From Alishewanella jeotgali KCTC 22429 (GTDB taxonomy: Bacteria; Pseudomonadota; Gammaproteobacteria; Enterobacterales; Alteromonadaceae): a DNA stretch of 64,000 bases. The DNA lies in NCBI RefSeq assembly GCF_000245735.1, contig NZ_AHTH01000009.1, positions 62,001-126,000 on the forward strand. Reading direction: 5' to 3'. A program made the position numbers and the translations under genes. Below the pieces are notes generated by a model. It was not told the origin of the DNA. It was given only the letters and a program-made list of their open reading frames with translations, and ran no database searches. Positions 20,493 to 30,136 of this stretch are shown one piece after another. Position 1 is the first letter of the stretch. The number at the start of each line of letters is the position of its first letter.

Positions 20493-22361
20493 ATGCTGAA
20501 AAAACGCGTCACTATGCAGGATGTTGCTGCCGAAGCCCGCTTGTTCAGCCGGCGGGCGCTGACCGCTATGCTGGTAGTTAGCCTGCTGTTTTGCGTGTTA
20601 ATTGTTAATATGTATCACCTGCAGGTGAAATCCTATCAGGTCTACCAAACCCGCTCCGAGGGTAACCGGATTAAAGTGGTGCCACTGGCGCCAAACCGCG
20701 GCATGATCACTGACCGTAACGGTATTTTGCTGGCTGAGAACCGGCCGGTGTTCTCCCTCGAATTAGTACCAGAGCAGGTCGAAAATATGACCGAAACACT
20801 GGCAGAGCTGGCACAACTAATCGAGATCCCGGACGAGTTACAACAAAGCTTCCTGCGTGATGTGCGCCAACAGCGTCGCTTTAATAGCATAGCGCTGAAA
20901 GAGCAGCTCAATGATGAAGAAGTGGCAATCATCTCGGTTAACCTGCACCGTTTTCCCGGCGTCACTGTCGAAGCCCGTCTTAGCCGCCACTACCCTTTTG
21001 GTAATTTGTTTACCCATGCACTGGGCTATATCGGCCGCATCAATACCAACGATCTGAAACGGCTGGAAGAGAGCGACCAACTGGCAAATTACGCCGCCAC
21101 CCGCGATATCGGCAAAATTGGCTTAGAGCGCTACTACGAAACCGAATTACACGGCACCATGGGTTATCAGGAAGTTGAAGTGAATAACCGCGGCCGCCTG
21201 ATCCGGGTATTACGCTCGGTACCGGCGCAATCGGGTAAAAATATTCAGCTTAATCTGGATGTGGGCCTGCAACTCACCGCCCAGCAGTTACTGGAAGGTA
21301 AGCGCGGGGCTATTGTTGCAATGGATCCCCGCGATGGGGCCGTGATGGCGTTTTACAGTAACCCCAGCTACGACCCTAACCTCTTTGTGCATGGGATCAG
21401 CAGTACCAATTACAATGCGTTATTAAATTCCCCGGACCGGCCGCTGATTAACCGGGTGACGCAAGGCGTATATCCGCCGGCCTCTACCATTAAGCCGCAT
21501 CTGGCATTATTAGGGCTGGAAACCAATACTATTACTCCCAGCACCCGGATCTGGGATCCGGGCTTCTTTCAGCTACCCGGCGTCGAGCATCGTTACCGCG
21601 ACTGGAAACGCTGGGGCCATGGCTGGGTCGATGTTTACAGTGCCATTATCGAGAGCTGTGATACCTTCTTTTATGATATGGGGGTTAAACTCGGTATTGA
21701 CCGCATTTCTGACTATATGAACAGGCTTGGCTTTGGTGAAAAAACCGGTATTGATATTCTGGAAGAATCCAACACCAATATGCCGTCACGGGGTTGGAAA
21801 CGCGCCCGGCATAACCAGCCCTGGTATCATGGTGACACCGTCGCGGTCAGTATCGGCCAAGGCTACTGGACTTCTACACCAATCCAGCTGATGACCACCA
21901 CCGCCGCCTTACTGAATAATGGCATGCTGCCGATCCCCCATATGGCGAAAACTCTGACGAATGATGCCGGCACCGAGCAGGTCAGTACCGAATTGCAACC
22001 GACCGTCAATGTGGTTAACCCACGCAACTGGCAAGTGATCCGCGATGCGATGGAGCAAACCGTCAGTACGCAAAAGGGTACCGCCTTTAACGCCTTTCGT
22101 GGCGCCAGTTATAGCTCAGGCGGCAAAACCGGTACTGCCCAGCTGGTAAAAATTGCGCAGGATGCCAAATACGATGCCAATGCACTGGATGAGCGGCTGC
22201 GCGATAATGCCATGTATGTCGGTTATGCACCGGCGGTTGATCCAACCATTATTGTCGCCGTTACCGTAGAAAATATTGGCGGTGGTGGCAGCACAGCCGC
22301 GCCCATTGCCCGTCAGTTGATGGATTATTATTTCAGTGCCGGAGTCAATAGCAATGAATGA
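20493..22361 (+). CDS. mrdA: Penicillin-binding protein 2, elongation transpeptidase
   Basis: A 622-residue class B PBP. One N-terminal membrane anchor (residues ~23-45), a PBP dimerisation/pedestal domain with [15 protein letters not shown], then the transpeptidase: SxxK as STIK in [11 protein letters not shown] in ESCDTFF, and KTG in GGKTGTAQ. It forms the elongasome core with RodA, encoded next with an 8-bp overlap. Beta-lactam target. No unusual feature. Confidence 0.97.
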   Translation: MLKKRVTMQDVAAEARLFSRRALTAMLVVSLLFCVLIVNMYHLQVKSYQVYQTRSEGNRIKVVPLAPNRGMITDRNGILLAENRPVFSLELVPEQVENMTETLAELAQLIEIPDELQQSFLRDVRQQRRFNSIALKEQLNDEEVAIISVNLHRFPGVTVEARLSRHYPFGNLFTHALGYIGRINTNDLKRLEESDQLANYAATRDIGKIGLERYYETELHGTMGYQEVEVNNRGRLIRVLRSVPAQSGKNIQLNLDVGLQLTAQQLLEGKRGAIVAMDPRDGAVMAFYSNPSYDPNLFVHGISSTNYNALLNSPDRPLINRVTQGVYPPASTIKPHLALLGLETNTITPSTRIWDPGFFQLPGVEHRYRDWKRWGHGWVDVYSAIIESCDTFFYDMGVKLGIDRISDYMNRLGFGEKTGIDILEESNTNMPSRGWKRARHNQPWYHGDTVAVSIGQGYWTSTPIQLMTTTAALLNNGMLPIPHMAKTLTNDAGTEQVSTELQPTVNVVNPRNWQVIRDAMEQTVSTQKGTAFNAFRGASYSSGGKTGTAQLVKIAQDAKYDANALDERLRDNAMYVGYAPAVDPTIIVAVTVENIGGGGSTAAPIARQLMDYYFSAGVNSNE

Positions 22362-23475
22362 CAGTCTGGTTAACCCGAAAACCCGCATCAGCCGGCTGGC
22401 GTTTTTTCATATCGATACGCCGCTGTTACTGGGCCTACTGGCGCTGATCGGCTATGGTCTGCTGGTGCTTTACAGCGCCTCTGGCCAGAGCGAGCGGATG
22501 GTCGAAGCGCAGATTATCCGCCTGGGTCTGGCCTTTGCGGTAATGATCGGGGTAGCGCAAATCAACCCGCTCACTATCCGGCGTTGGTCATTGCCGCTGT
22601 TTATTGTCGGTACCCTGCTATTGGTGGCGGTATTGCTGTTTGGTCATGTCGGTAAAGGTGCCCAACGCTGGCTGGACCTGGGTTTTATGAAGTTTCAGCC
22701 GTCCGAAATTATGAAGCTGGCAGTACCGATGGCGATTGCCTGGTTTATCGCCTCGCACAACCTGCCACCGAAAAAGCGCCATCTGACCGTCGGCTTTTTG
22801 ATGTGTGTGATCCCAACGCTGCTGATTGCTAAGCAACCGGATCTGGGCACTGCTATCCTGATTGCTGCTGCCGGCATTTTCGTCTTATTTCTGGCCGGGA
22901 TGAGCTGGAAGCTCATCACCTTTATCGTGGCACTGATCTCTGCCTTTGCGCCCGTGCTCTGGCTGTTTGGCATGCACGATTATCAGCGGCGCCGGGTTCT
23001 GACCTTTCTCAACCCGGAGAGTGACCCCTTGGGCTCAGGCTATCATATTATCCAATCCAAGATCGCCATTGGCTCTGGCGGCGTGCATGGTAAAGGCTGG
23101 CTGCAGGGTACCCAGTCGCAGCTGGAATTTTTGCCGGAGCGTCACACTGATTTTATTTTCTCAGTGCTAAGTGAAGAATTTGGCCTGGTAGGCGTATTGT
23201 TTTTACTGGCAATTTATTTGTTTATTATTGGCCGGGGCTTGCTTATCGCCACCCGGGCACAGGATAATTATGGCAAATTGGTTGCCGGCAGCTTTACCCT
23301 GACATTTTTCGTCTATGTGTTCGTAAATATAGGCATGGTTTCCGGGCTGTTACCGGTTGTTGGGGTGCCGTTACCGCTGGTCAGTTTTGGTGGCACTTCG
23401 ATGGTGACCATGATGGCCGCTTTTGGCATTATTATGTCGGTAAGTACACATAAACGCAGTATGGCCCAAACCTGA
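22354..23475 (+). CDS. mrdB: Peptidoglycan glycosyltransferase RodA
   Basis: A 373-residue SEDS-family polymerase with ten membrane helices. The C-terminal signature is [22 protein letters not shown], and [34 protein letters not shown] is the extracellular loop region (read in parts near residues 210-245). The start ATG 22354 is preferred because GGAG lies nine bases before it; an upstream GTG at 22336 is possible. Partner of PBP2 in rod-shape elongation. Confidence 0.96.
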   Translation: MNDSLVNPKTRISRLAFFHIDTPLLLGLLALIGYGLLVLYSASGQSERMVEAQIIRLGLAFAVMIGVAQINPLTIRRWSLPLFIVGTLLLVAVLLFGHVGKGAQRWLDLGFMKFQPSEIMKLAVPMAIAWFIASHNLPPKKRHLTVGFLMCVIPTLLIAKQPDLGTAILIAAAGIFVLFLAGMSWKLITFIVALISAFAPVLWLFGMHDYQRRRVLTFLNPESDPLGSGYHIIQSKIAIGSGGVHGKGWLQGTQSQLEFLPERHTDFIFSVLSEEFGLVGVLFLLAIYLFIIGRGLLIATRAQDNYGKLVAGSFTLTFFVYVFVNIGMVSGLLPVVGVPLPLVSFGGTSMVTMMAAFGIIMSVSTHKRSMAQT

Positions 23476-23476
23476 T

Positions 23477-24391
23477 ATGACTAAATTACGCCTCAGCCTA
23501 ATCACACTGCTTGCTGCCGCTACCCTGGCGGCCTGCAGCAGTAAACCACCAGCCCCGGGTACACCGGCGGCAAAACCACCATCGATGGTATCACCGAATG
23601 CCGGTCGCTACCGTGATGAAACCGACAGTAAACCACCCCGCTTACCGACCTTGCTGGAAATGACCGATCCGATACCCAAGGCCGAGCCGTTGAGCCGCGG
23701 TGGTAATAACCCTTACAATATTTTCGGCCAGGATTACCTGCCGTTACAACAGCTGACCGAACATACCGAAGTCGGTATTGCTTCCTGGTATGGCAATAAA
23801 TTTCACGGTTACCATACCTCGAATGGCGAGATCTACAATATGTTCGCCATGACCGCGGCCCATAAAACCCTGCCGTTGCCGTCTTATGTGCGGGTAACCA
23901 ATCTGGATAATAACCAGAGCGCTATTGTCCGAGTCAATGACCGTGGCCCTTTCCACCAGGACCGGATTATTGACCTCTCTTATTCAGCAGCCCATAAAAT
24001 CGGCATGCTGCAACGCGGTACAGCCAGGGTTAAGGTTGAGCTGCTAAAATCGCCGGCGATGCTGGCGCAGCAACAAGGGCAACAAGGCATTCCGATGCAG
24101 CGCGCGGCGCCGCCCAGTGCCGGTGAAACACGGATTAGAAGTGCTGAACTACCGAACAGACAATGCTATATCCAACTGTTTGCGATCAGTGACAACAACA
24201 GAGCGCGTCAGTTGCAGCAACAAATTGCCAGCCAGTGGTCAGTACCAACGGAGATCCGCTCCGGTAACGGCTTACACCGGCTGTTAATAGGTCCAACCTC
24301 GGATAGCCAACTGGCGCAACAATGGCTGAATCAGTTCCGCACCGGCAGCTATCCGCAGGCATTTTTTGTCGATGGTGGTCAGTGCGGCTGA
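23477..24391 (+). CDS. rlpA: Rare lipoprotein A, septal lytic transglycosylase
   Basis: A 304-residue lipoprotein: lipobox LAAC near residue 20, a double-psi beta-barrel domain (GIASWYGNKFHGYHTSNGE through RVNDRGPFHQDRIIDLSY, about residues 95-185), and a C-terminal SPOR domain (CYIQLFAISDNNRARQLQQQ) that binds denuded septal glycan. RlpA cleaves stem-less glycan strands in some species. Starts one base after the rodA stop. Usual position before dacA. Confidence 0.94.
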   Translation: MTKLRLSLITLLAAATLAACSSKPPAPGTPAAKPPSMVSPNAGRYRDETDSKPPRLPTLLEMTDPIPKAEPLSRGGNNPYNIFGQDYLPLQQLTEHTEVGIASWYGNKFHGYHTSNGEIYNMFAMTAAHKTLPLPSYVRVTNLDNNQSAIVRVNDRGPFHQDRIIDLSYSAAHKIGMLQRGTARVKVELLKSPAMLAQQQGQQGIPMQRAAPPSAGETRIRSAELPNRQCYIQLFAISDNNRARQLQQQIASQWSVPTEIRSGNGLHRLLIGPTSDSQLAQQWLNQFRTGSYPQAFFVDGGQCG

Positions 24392-24428
24392 TCACTTCAG
24401 CTAGTCCCGAACTTATAAGAAAGGTGCT

Positions 24429-25592
24429 ATGAACAGTTATTATCAGGTTTTTGGTGCGGCAACCTTAGCCGTAAGCAGTGCATTTCTGGTAGCGCAAGCC
24501 AGCGCACAAAGTGTAATGCCACAAGCGCCGCAAGTGGCAGCGAAAGGACATATCCTGGTCGATTATGATACCGGCGCGGTACTGTCGGAAGAAAATGCCG
24601 ATATGTCACTGGCTCCTGCCAGTTTAACCAAGATGATGACCATCTATGTTATCGGTATGGAGCTGAAACAGGGCAATATCAGTCTGGACGATATGGTCAC
24701 GGTTAGCGAACGCGCCTGGTCGAGAAACTTCCCCGGCTCTTCGCTGATGTTTATTGAAGTGGGCGCTCAGGTCAAAGTCGCAGATCTGGCGCGCGGTATT
24801 ATGATCCAGTCAGGCAATGATGCCTGTGTTGCCATGGCGGAACATATCGCCGGTACCGAAAGTGCCTTTGTCGATCTGATGAATGCGCACGCCGAGCGGC
24901 TAGGCATGGTCAATACCCGCTTTGGTAATAGTCATGGTTTACATCTGGACGAGCAGTACACAACGCCGCGTGATATGGCCGTGCTATCGCGGGCACTGAT
25001 CCGGGATGTACCAGACTTATACGCCCTGTATTCTGAGCGGCAGTTCACCTTTAATAACATTACCCAGCACAACCGTAACTCCCTGCTATGGGATCGCAGC
25101 CTGGAAGTGGATGGCATCAAAACCGGTTATACTAAAGAAGCTGGCTTTAGCCTGATCACCTCAGCCACCCGTGAAGGTATGCGTCTGGTGTCGGTAGTCA
25201 TGGGCACGGCTAACGAACGCGCCCGCGCCGCCGAAAATAAAAAGTTACTGACCTACGGTTTCCGCTTTTTTGAAACTGTCACTACCCATCAGGCCGGTGA
25301 AAAACTGGCCGACGAACGACTGTGGAAAGGTCAGCAGTCAACGGTGGCAGTCGGTCTGGCGGAAAATGCGACTGTGACCTTACAACGCGGTCAGCGTCGG
25401 AATTTAAAAGCAGACATCCAGTTGGATCAGCAACTGATCGCCCCCATTAACAAGGGCGACGTGGTTGGCAAGGTGGTGCTGCAGCTGAACAATGAACAGC
25501 TTGGCAGCTACCCGCTTGTGGCCCTGGAAAGTATTGAACAGGCAGGCTTTTTCAGCCGGCTGGTTGATGCTGTGAAGTTAAAGTTTCAATAA
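24429..25592 (+). CDS. dacA: D-alanyl-D-alanine carboxypeptidase (PBP5/6 type)
   Basis: A 387-residue periplasmic low-molecular-mass PBP. Signal peptide cleaved near AQASAQS. Peptidase S11 motifs: SLTK (SxxK) in LAPASLTKM, SGN in IQSGNDA, KTG in DGIKTGYT. A PBP5 C-terminal domain follows, and the last residues (FFSRLVDAVKLKFQ) form the amphipathic membrane anchor. It trims pentapeptides. A strong intrinsic terminator follows at 25613. Confidence 0.96.
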   Translation: MNSYYQVFGAATLAVSSAFLVAQASAQSVMPQAPQVAAKGHILVDYDTGAVLSEENADMSLAPASLTKMMTIYVIGMELKQGNISLDDMVTVSERAWSRNFPGSSLMFIEVGAQVKVADLARGIMIQSGNDACVAMAEHIAGTESAFVDLMNAHAERLGMVNTRFGNSHGLHLDEQYTTPRDMAVLSRALIRDVPDLYALYSERQFTFNNITQHNRNSLLWDRSLEVDGIKTGYTKEAGFSLITSATREGMRLVSVVMGTANERARAAENKKLLTYGFRFFETVTTHQAGEKLADERLWKGQQSTVAVGLAENATVTLQRGQRRNLKADIQLDQQLIAPINKGDVVGKVVLQLNNEQLGSYPLVALESIEQAGFFSRLVDAVKLKFQ

Positions 25593-25612
25593 CGCCACAC
25601 CGAGATTAAGCT

Positions 25613-25645
25613 AAGTCCCGGCCTGGCCGGGACTTTTTTATTTTT
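25613..25645 (+). terminator. Intrinsic terminator after dacA
   Basis: Stem AAGTCCCGGCC / GGCCGGGACTT with a very short loop, directly followed by a T-rich run (TTTTTATTTTT). About 20 bases after the dacA stop; classical Rho-independent shape that would end the leuS-dacA operon. Confidence 0.85.
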
Positions 25646-25659
25646 ACTGAGTAAAGCAC

Positions 25660-25941
25660 ATGGTCACTGAAGTTAAAAATACCCGTTTTGATGAGTTTCT
25701 GGAATTTCCCTGCCAGTTTAATTTTAAAGTACTGGGTCTGGCCGATGCGCGGCTGGTTGACGAGGTGATGATGGTGATCCGCCAACATGCCGACGCCGCT
25801 GATTACAGCCCCAGTGTTAAACCCAGCGGTAAAGGCAACTACCATTCGGTGACAGTACAGGTGACAGTCACCAGTAAGTCGCATATTGAATTACTGTACA
25901 CTGAGCTTGGCAAAATTGAGCTGGTGCGCTACGTACTCTGA
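25660..25941 (+). CDS. ybeD: YbeD/DUF493 protein
   Basis: A 93-residue DUF493 protein with a ferredoxin-like ACT-type fold (E. coli YbeD is 87 residues). Conserved [13 protein letters not shown] and the strand pattern [23 protein letters not shown]. Suspected to regulate the adjacent lipoate pathway because of the constant ybeD-lipB linkage; the biochemical role is not established. The ATG lies 47 bases after the terminator stem starts. Confidence 0.88.
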   Translation: MVTEVKNTRFDEFLEFPCQFNFKVLGLADARLVDEVMMVIRQHADAADYSPSVKPSGKGNYHSVTVQVTVTSKSHIELLYTELGKIELVRYVL

Positions 25942-25986
25942 GCAGTTTACGCCGCCAGAGGTACTCGAAATCCGCGACTTATCCAG

Positions 25987-25992
25987 TATAAT
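25987..25992 (+). promoter_or_regulatory. -10 element upstream of lipB
   Basis: A consensus TATAAT lies 28 bp before the lipB start. No good -35 is visible at 16-18 bp (TCGAAA at 25965), so this is a half-supported promoter. Confidence 0.45.
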
Positions 25993-26020
25993 GCCCGCTT
26001 AAATCAGCACGGAGCTTACC

Positions 26021-26674
26021 TTGTCTATTACCGAGCAACTGGTGATCCGCCAGCTGGGTCTGCAAGACTACAGCCGGATCTGGCAGGCCATGCAGCAGTT
26101 TACCGATCTGCGCGACAGTAACACGCCGGACGAAATCTGGTTGTTAGAGCATCCACCGGTCTTTACCCAGGGGCAGGCCGGTAAAGCCGAACATCTGCTC
26201 TTTCCGGGAGACATTCCGGTGGTACAGGTTGATCGCGGCGGTCAGGTCACCTACCACGGCCCGGGCCAGTTGGTGGCTTATGTACTGTTGGATATCAAGC
26301 GCCGTAATCTGGGCGTGCGCCAGCTGGTCAGCATGCTGGAAAATATTCTGATTGAGCTGTTGCGCCGTTATAACATCAACGCCGAAGCCCGACCCGATGC
26401 ACCTGGCGTCTATGTTGCGGGAGCGAAGATCGCCTCGCTCGGGCTGCGGGTACGTAAAGGCTGTACCTTTCACGGTCTGGCGTTGAATGTGCAGATGGAT
26501 ATGGAACCCTTTAGCCGGATCAACCCGTGCGGTTATGCCGGTATGCAAATGGTACAATGTAGTGAGCTGGGCGGACCGCTTCAAGTCTCTGAGGCCGCAA
26601 CCGTCATGGCCGAACTTTTTCAACAACATCTGGCAATTAGCAGCCCGGTGGTTAAAACAGGGTTAGAGAACTAA
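26021..26674 (+). CDS. lipB: Octanoyltransferase LipB
   Basis: A 217-residue octanoyl-ACP:protein transferase, first step of lipoate assembly. Active-site segments: [16 protein letters not shown], Lys in [10 protein letters not shown] and Cys in [11 protein letters not shown] start at 26021 preceded by GGAG (26011); no ATG is available nearby. lipA begins two bases after the stop. Confidence 0.94.
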   Translation: MSITEQLVIRQLGLQDYSRIWQAMQQFTDLRDSNTPDEIWLLEHPPVFTQGQAGKAEHLLFPGDIPVVQVDRGGQVTYHGPGQLVAYVLLDIKRRNLGVRQLVSMLENILIELLRRYNINAEARPDAPGVYVAGAKIASLGLRVRKGCTFHGLALNVQMDMEPFSRINPCGYAGMQMVQCSELGGPLQVSEAATVMAELFQQHLAISSPVVKTGLEN

Positions 26675-26675
26675 A

Positions 26676-27641
26676 ATGACCAAAACAGCACGTATGGAAC
26701 CCGGCGTTAAGCTGCGCGATGCGGAGAAAATGGCATTAATCCCGGTAAAGGTACTGCCCACCGAGCGCGACGAGATGTTACGCAAGCCAGAATGGCTGAA
26801 GATCAAACTGCCGAAAAGCACCGAGCGGATCGACGAAATCAAAGGCGCACTGCGCAAACACGGCCTGCATTCAGTTTGCGAAGAAGCCTCCTGTCCCAAT
26901 TTATCCGAGTGTTTTAACCACGGTACTGCCACCTTTATGATTTTGGGTGCCATCTGTACCCGTCGCTGCCCGTTCTGTGATGTCGCCCATGGCCGGCCGC
27001 TGCCACCCAGTGCTGAAGAGCCGGAAAAGCTGGCACTGACCATTCGCGATATGAAGTTAAAGTATGTGGTGATTACCTCAGTAGACCGCGACGACTTACG
27101 TGATGGCGGTGCCCAGCATTTTGCCGATTGTATTGCCGCTATCCGTAAATATAGCCCGGAGATTAAAATTGAAGTGCTGGTGCCGGACTTCCGCGGCCGG
27201 ATGGATGTGGCACTGGAGATCTTAAGTAAAAACCCACCTGATGTGTTTAACCACAATCTGGAGACGGCACCGCGTCTGTATAAGCTGGCACGGCCGGGAG
27301 CGGACTATAAATGGTCACTGACCCTGCTACAGCGCTTTAAGCAATTACACCCGCAGGTGGCGACCAAGTCTGGCCTAATGGTGGGTTTGGGTGAAACCAC
27401 TGAAGAGTTATTAGAAGTGCTGCGCGATCTACGCGAACATCAGGTAGATATGTTAACCGTGGGGCAGTATCTGCAACCAAGTAAGCACCACCTGCCGGTA
27501 AAACGCTATATGCCACCAGCAGAGTTTGCAGAGATCAAAGCCTATGCCGATGAGTTAGGTTTTAAACATGCTGCCTGCGGCCCTTTTGTCCGCTCCAGCT
27601 ATCATGCAGACCGTCAGGCAGCAGGTGAAGATATCTGCTAA
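26676..27641 (+). CDS. lipA: Lipoyl synthase
   Basis: A 321-residue radical SAM enzyme that inserts two sulfurs into octanoyl groups. The auxiliary cluster cysteines are in [12 protein letters not shown], and the radical SAM motif is CTRRCPFC (CxxxCxxC). C-terminal RSSYHA supplies the serine ligand. ATG 26676, directly after lipB; the pair forms an operon. Length matches E. coli LipA (321). Confidence 0.97.
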   Translation: MTKTARMEPGVKLRDAEKMALIPVKVLPTERDEMLRKPEWLKIKLPKSTERIDEIKGALRKHGLHSVCEEASCPNLSECFNHGTATFMILGAICTRRCPFCDVAHGRPLPPSAEEPEKLALTIRDMKLKYVVITSVDRDDLRDGGAQHFADCIAAIRKYSPEIKIEVLVPDFRGRMDVALEILSKNPPDVFNHNLETAPRLYKLARPGADYKWSLTLLQRFKQLHPQVATKSGLMVGLGETTEELLEVLRDLREHQVDMLTVGQYLQPSKHHLPVKRYMPPAEFAEIKAYADELGFKHAACGPFVRSSYHADRQAAGEDIC

Positions 27642-27666
27642 GCTAATTAAAAACTTAGGGGGTAGT

Positions 27667-28026
27667 ATGGAGCAGAGACATTATAAAAGAGTGCGCTTTT
27701 TCAGCAGAGCTCATTTGGACGTTGCTGGCCATAGCTACCCGACCGAAGTACTGGACTTGTCGCTGAAAGGCGCCCTGGTCCGCAACCCGGCGCAGAGCCT
27801 GCCGCTAACGACAGAGCCGATGCTATTGCGGCTGCAGCTAAGTGATAGTGTAGAAGAAATCTCGATGCAGGTGTTAATCGCGCATCAGCATCAGGACCTG
27901 CTGGGTCTGTACTGCCAGAAAATCGATATTGATAGTATCAGTCATCTGCGCCGTTTACTGGAGCTAAACCTGGGTGATGCGGCCTTGCTGGAACGTGAGC
28001 TGGCCGAGTTAAGCAGTCACGATTAG
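27667..28026 (+). CDS. PilZ-domain protein
   Basis: A 119-residue single PilZ domain. Both cyclic-di-GMP motifs are present: RxxxR-type RHYKRVRF near residue 4 and DLSLKGALV (D/NxSxxG) near residue 33. It probably binds c-di-GMP, but the output partner is unknown. The start at 27667 has TAGGGGG just upstream; the in-frame extension lies inside lipA. The stop codon overlaps the convergent gene's stop by three bases. Confidence 0.86.
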   Translation: MEQRHYKRVRFFSRAHLDVAGHSYPTEVLDLSLKGALVRNPAQSLPLTTEPMLLRLQLSDSVEEISMQVLIAHQHQDLLGLYCQKIDIDSISHLRRLLELNLGDAALLERELAELSSHD

Positions 28027-29276
28027 TCTTCTGCTGCTGCGGCAGCGGCTGTTGTCGTCTGATTAAGCTTACTCAAAGCCCGGATCGCCGGCGGATAACC
28101 GAACCCCGCCGCGGTGTGCATCAACTGATACCAATCCTGCCACGCCTCCTGCTGCCGTGCCAGATAAGCAAAATAATACTGCACTGGCATTAACAACGCC
28201 GCCTGCTCTAACTCTTGTTGCAACAAGTCAAAATACAGTTGGGGTAACGGGGCCTCAAAATGCCGCATACTGTTTACCGCCGCCACCGGCCGATAAGCCT
28301 GCAGGCCCACGGCCTGGCAGGTGTCAACGGCGGTCAGCTCGATATCCTGCGTAGCAACCCGATACCGCTGCCGATAGCGCGCTAATGTGCTGTTATCCGC
28401 TCCGACTAACAGATTAGGGGCGATCCGCCCGCTCTGGCAAACGGCGCGGGCAGCCAGCGCAGAGAGCGCATATTCGTCAAGAAAACCGGCAATATGTAAA
28501 AATTCATGCCGTAGTAAAGCCAGATTGGCATCTTCTGGCAGTTGGATAATGCCATTATTAAAACTGGCAATACCGCGACCACCCAGTAATAACAGCTGTT
28601 GAAACTGGCCTTGCTGCACCAGCTGCTGCAATTGCTGATACTCACAATGGATCCGGCTGGCTGCTTGTTCGCTGCAATTTAATAAGGTTGACTGCACTCT
28701 GACCACAGCGGCAAAACAAACCGGCAGTTGGCTGAGTTGCGGATCCTGCTGCCACTGCTGCGCTAACAGTTGATAGGTACGCTCAGCCGCGGCTGAGGTC
28801 ACCACCGGCTGGATCCTTAAACTACAACTGGCGCCCGCCAGATTTTCCGCCGCGCTAAACTCGGTTTGCGGTGGCATAGCCCAGAGCCCGAGTTCCGCCA
28901 GTAACTGGGGTTGCAGCTGATGAGTATAGTCTTGCCCCGCAGCTTGCTGCGCAGTAAGCCAATGTGCCGTCGCCAGTTTACCTTCCAGCCGGACTTGCAG
29001 CATCAGCGCATGCTCCAGCGCACCGGGGGCATCCAACGCAGCAGCCTGACGCCACCACTGTAAGGCCGCAGTCAGATCGTTCTCGGCCAGTCGTAAGCGG
29101 GCTAATTGCGCAGCAGCGGCGCCGTCAGTGCTGGCGCGGGAAAGTAGCTGTTGTTCGGTCGTGGGCGCGTCCTGACAGGCGACAACACCAAGCAAAAGAA
29201 AAAAGCCAGCAAGCCGGCTTTTTTTAAATACAGTCGCAGCGCTAGTGCTGCTCATGCTGTTCATGGCTCGGCTCAT
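28023..29276 (-). CDS. Lipoprotein with HExxH protease-like motif, unknown family
   Basis: A 417-residue putative lipoprotein (positively charged KKSR, hydrophobic core, lipobox VVAC with the cysteine at residue 34). Residues 40-130 look like TPR/Sel1-like helical repeats (AALQWWRQAAALDAPGALEHA). A zinc-protease-like motif HEFLHIAGFLDEY lies at residues 257-269: HExxH plus a downstream acidic pair, reminiscent of metallopeptidases. The last ~60 residues again resemble Sel1-type repeats. I do not recognise a named family. The start at 29276 has AGGA nine bases upstream; 29264 or 29255 are possible. It overlaps the nlpI 3' end by up to 35 bp, so it is cotranscribed with nlpI. Confidence 0.72.
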   Translation of the reverse strand: MSRAMNSMSSTSAATVFKKSRLAGFFLLLGVVACQDAPTTEQQLLSRASTDGAAAAQLARLRLAENDLTAALQWWRQAAALDAPGALEHALMLQVRLEGKLATAHWLTAQQAAGQDYTHQLQPQLLAELGLWAMPPQTEFSAAENLAGASCSLRIQPVVTSAAAERTYQLLAQQWQQDPQLSQLPVCFAAVVRVQSTLLNCSEQAASRIHCEYQQLQQLVQQGQFQQLLLLGGRGIASFNNGIIQLPEDANLALLRHEFLHIAGFLDEYALSALAARAVCQSGRIAPNLLVGADNSTLARYRQRYRVATQDIELTAVDTCQAVGLQAYRPVAAVNSMRHFEAPLPQLYFDLLQQELEQAALLMPVQYYFAYLARQQEAWQDWYQLMHTAAGFGYPPAIRALSKLNQTTTAAAAAAED

Positions 29277-30135
29277 CGCCGCGGATCCTGGCTATTTCCA
29301 TTCTGGCATAGCGATGTTCGACAAACTCGTAGACATTGGTCGACAGCGTTTTATGGTAATAAATCAGTGCCTGCTCCAGATTACCCCGCGCCTGATGCCA
29401 CTTCGCCAGGTAAAAATACGCTTCGCATAAACGCTCTGCCAGATGACGCGGATTATTCAGTCCCTGCAGAATGGATTGCAGCAGCGCCTGCTCTGACAGT
29501 TGTCCGGCGTAGAAACGCACCAGATTGGTGGCCCAATCATCCGGATCCAGCAAACTCAGCTGTTGCCGCAGCTGCTGCTGCGCCTGCTCAGGTCTGGTTT
29601 CTGCCACACCTATGTACCACCACAACACCCGGTAGGGATCATTGGGTTTTAACTGGTAAAACTGGGCAAAGTCAGCTTCTGCCAAATCCAGCCGGCCTGC
29701 ATAGTAAAAGGCAATGGCACGATTCAAATACGGGAAATCATAATCCGGCGCCAACTCCAGCGCAGAATCAAAGGCTTCATACGCCTCGCTGAATTGACCG
29801 CTCAGGGTGTAATGAATACCCAGCAGATTATAGACTTCCGGCATATCCGGCTTTAAACGCAGAGCGCGCATAAAGTCGAGCCGGGCCAGTGAGCGCAAGC
29901 CTACACTGTCGTACATCACGCCACGGTCATAAAATAACTGGGCACTTTGTGCTTCAGTCAGTTCAGCCCGTTGCAGAATTTCAGATAAGCGGGCGATCGC
30001 CAACTCATTACGGTAAGGCACCTGCAGTGGCTCTGGCGTCAGCCAGGCCTCTGCCGGTGTTACCGGCCGCTGTGCGCAGCCGGTTAGGGTAATAAGCCCT
30101 GCAAGCAGGGCTAGCTTATACAGCGTTTTGGTCAC
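29242..30135 (-). CDS. nlpI: Lipoprotein NlpI
   Basis: A 297-residue outer-membrane lipoprotein with tetratricopeptide repeats (E. coli 294). Lipobox LTGC near residue 20; TPRs about residues 65-170 (YDRGVMYDSVGLRSLARLDFMRALRL, then YNLLGIHYTLSGQFSEAYEAF, read as two repeats). NlpI is an adaptor for endopeptidases such as MepS and its protease Prc. It follows pnp by one base, the E. coli order. Confidence 0.93.
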   Translation of the reverse strand: MTKTLYKLALLAGLITLTGCAQRPVTPAEAWLTPEPLQVPYRNELAIARLSEILQRAELTEAQSAQLFYDRGVMYDSVGLRSLARLDFMRALRLKPDMPEVYNLLGIHYTLSGQFSEAYEAFDSALELAPDYDFPYLNRAIAFYYAGRLDLAEADFAQFYQLKPNDPYRVLWWYIGVAETRPEQAQQQLRQQLSLLDPDDWATNLVRFYAGQLSEQALLQSILQGLNNPRHLAERLCEAYFYLAKWHQARGNLEQALIYYHKTLSTNVYEFVEHRYARMEIARIRGDEPSHEQHEQH

Positions 30136-30136
30136 A

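Noticed and set aside
29151-29792. 213-residue plus-strand frame over nlpI and the lipoprotein
   Set aside because: Opposite two well supported overlapping genes; proline/arginine-rich composition typical of a shadow frame.
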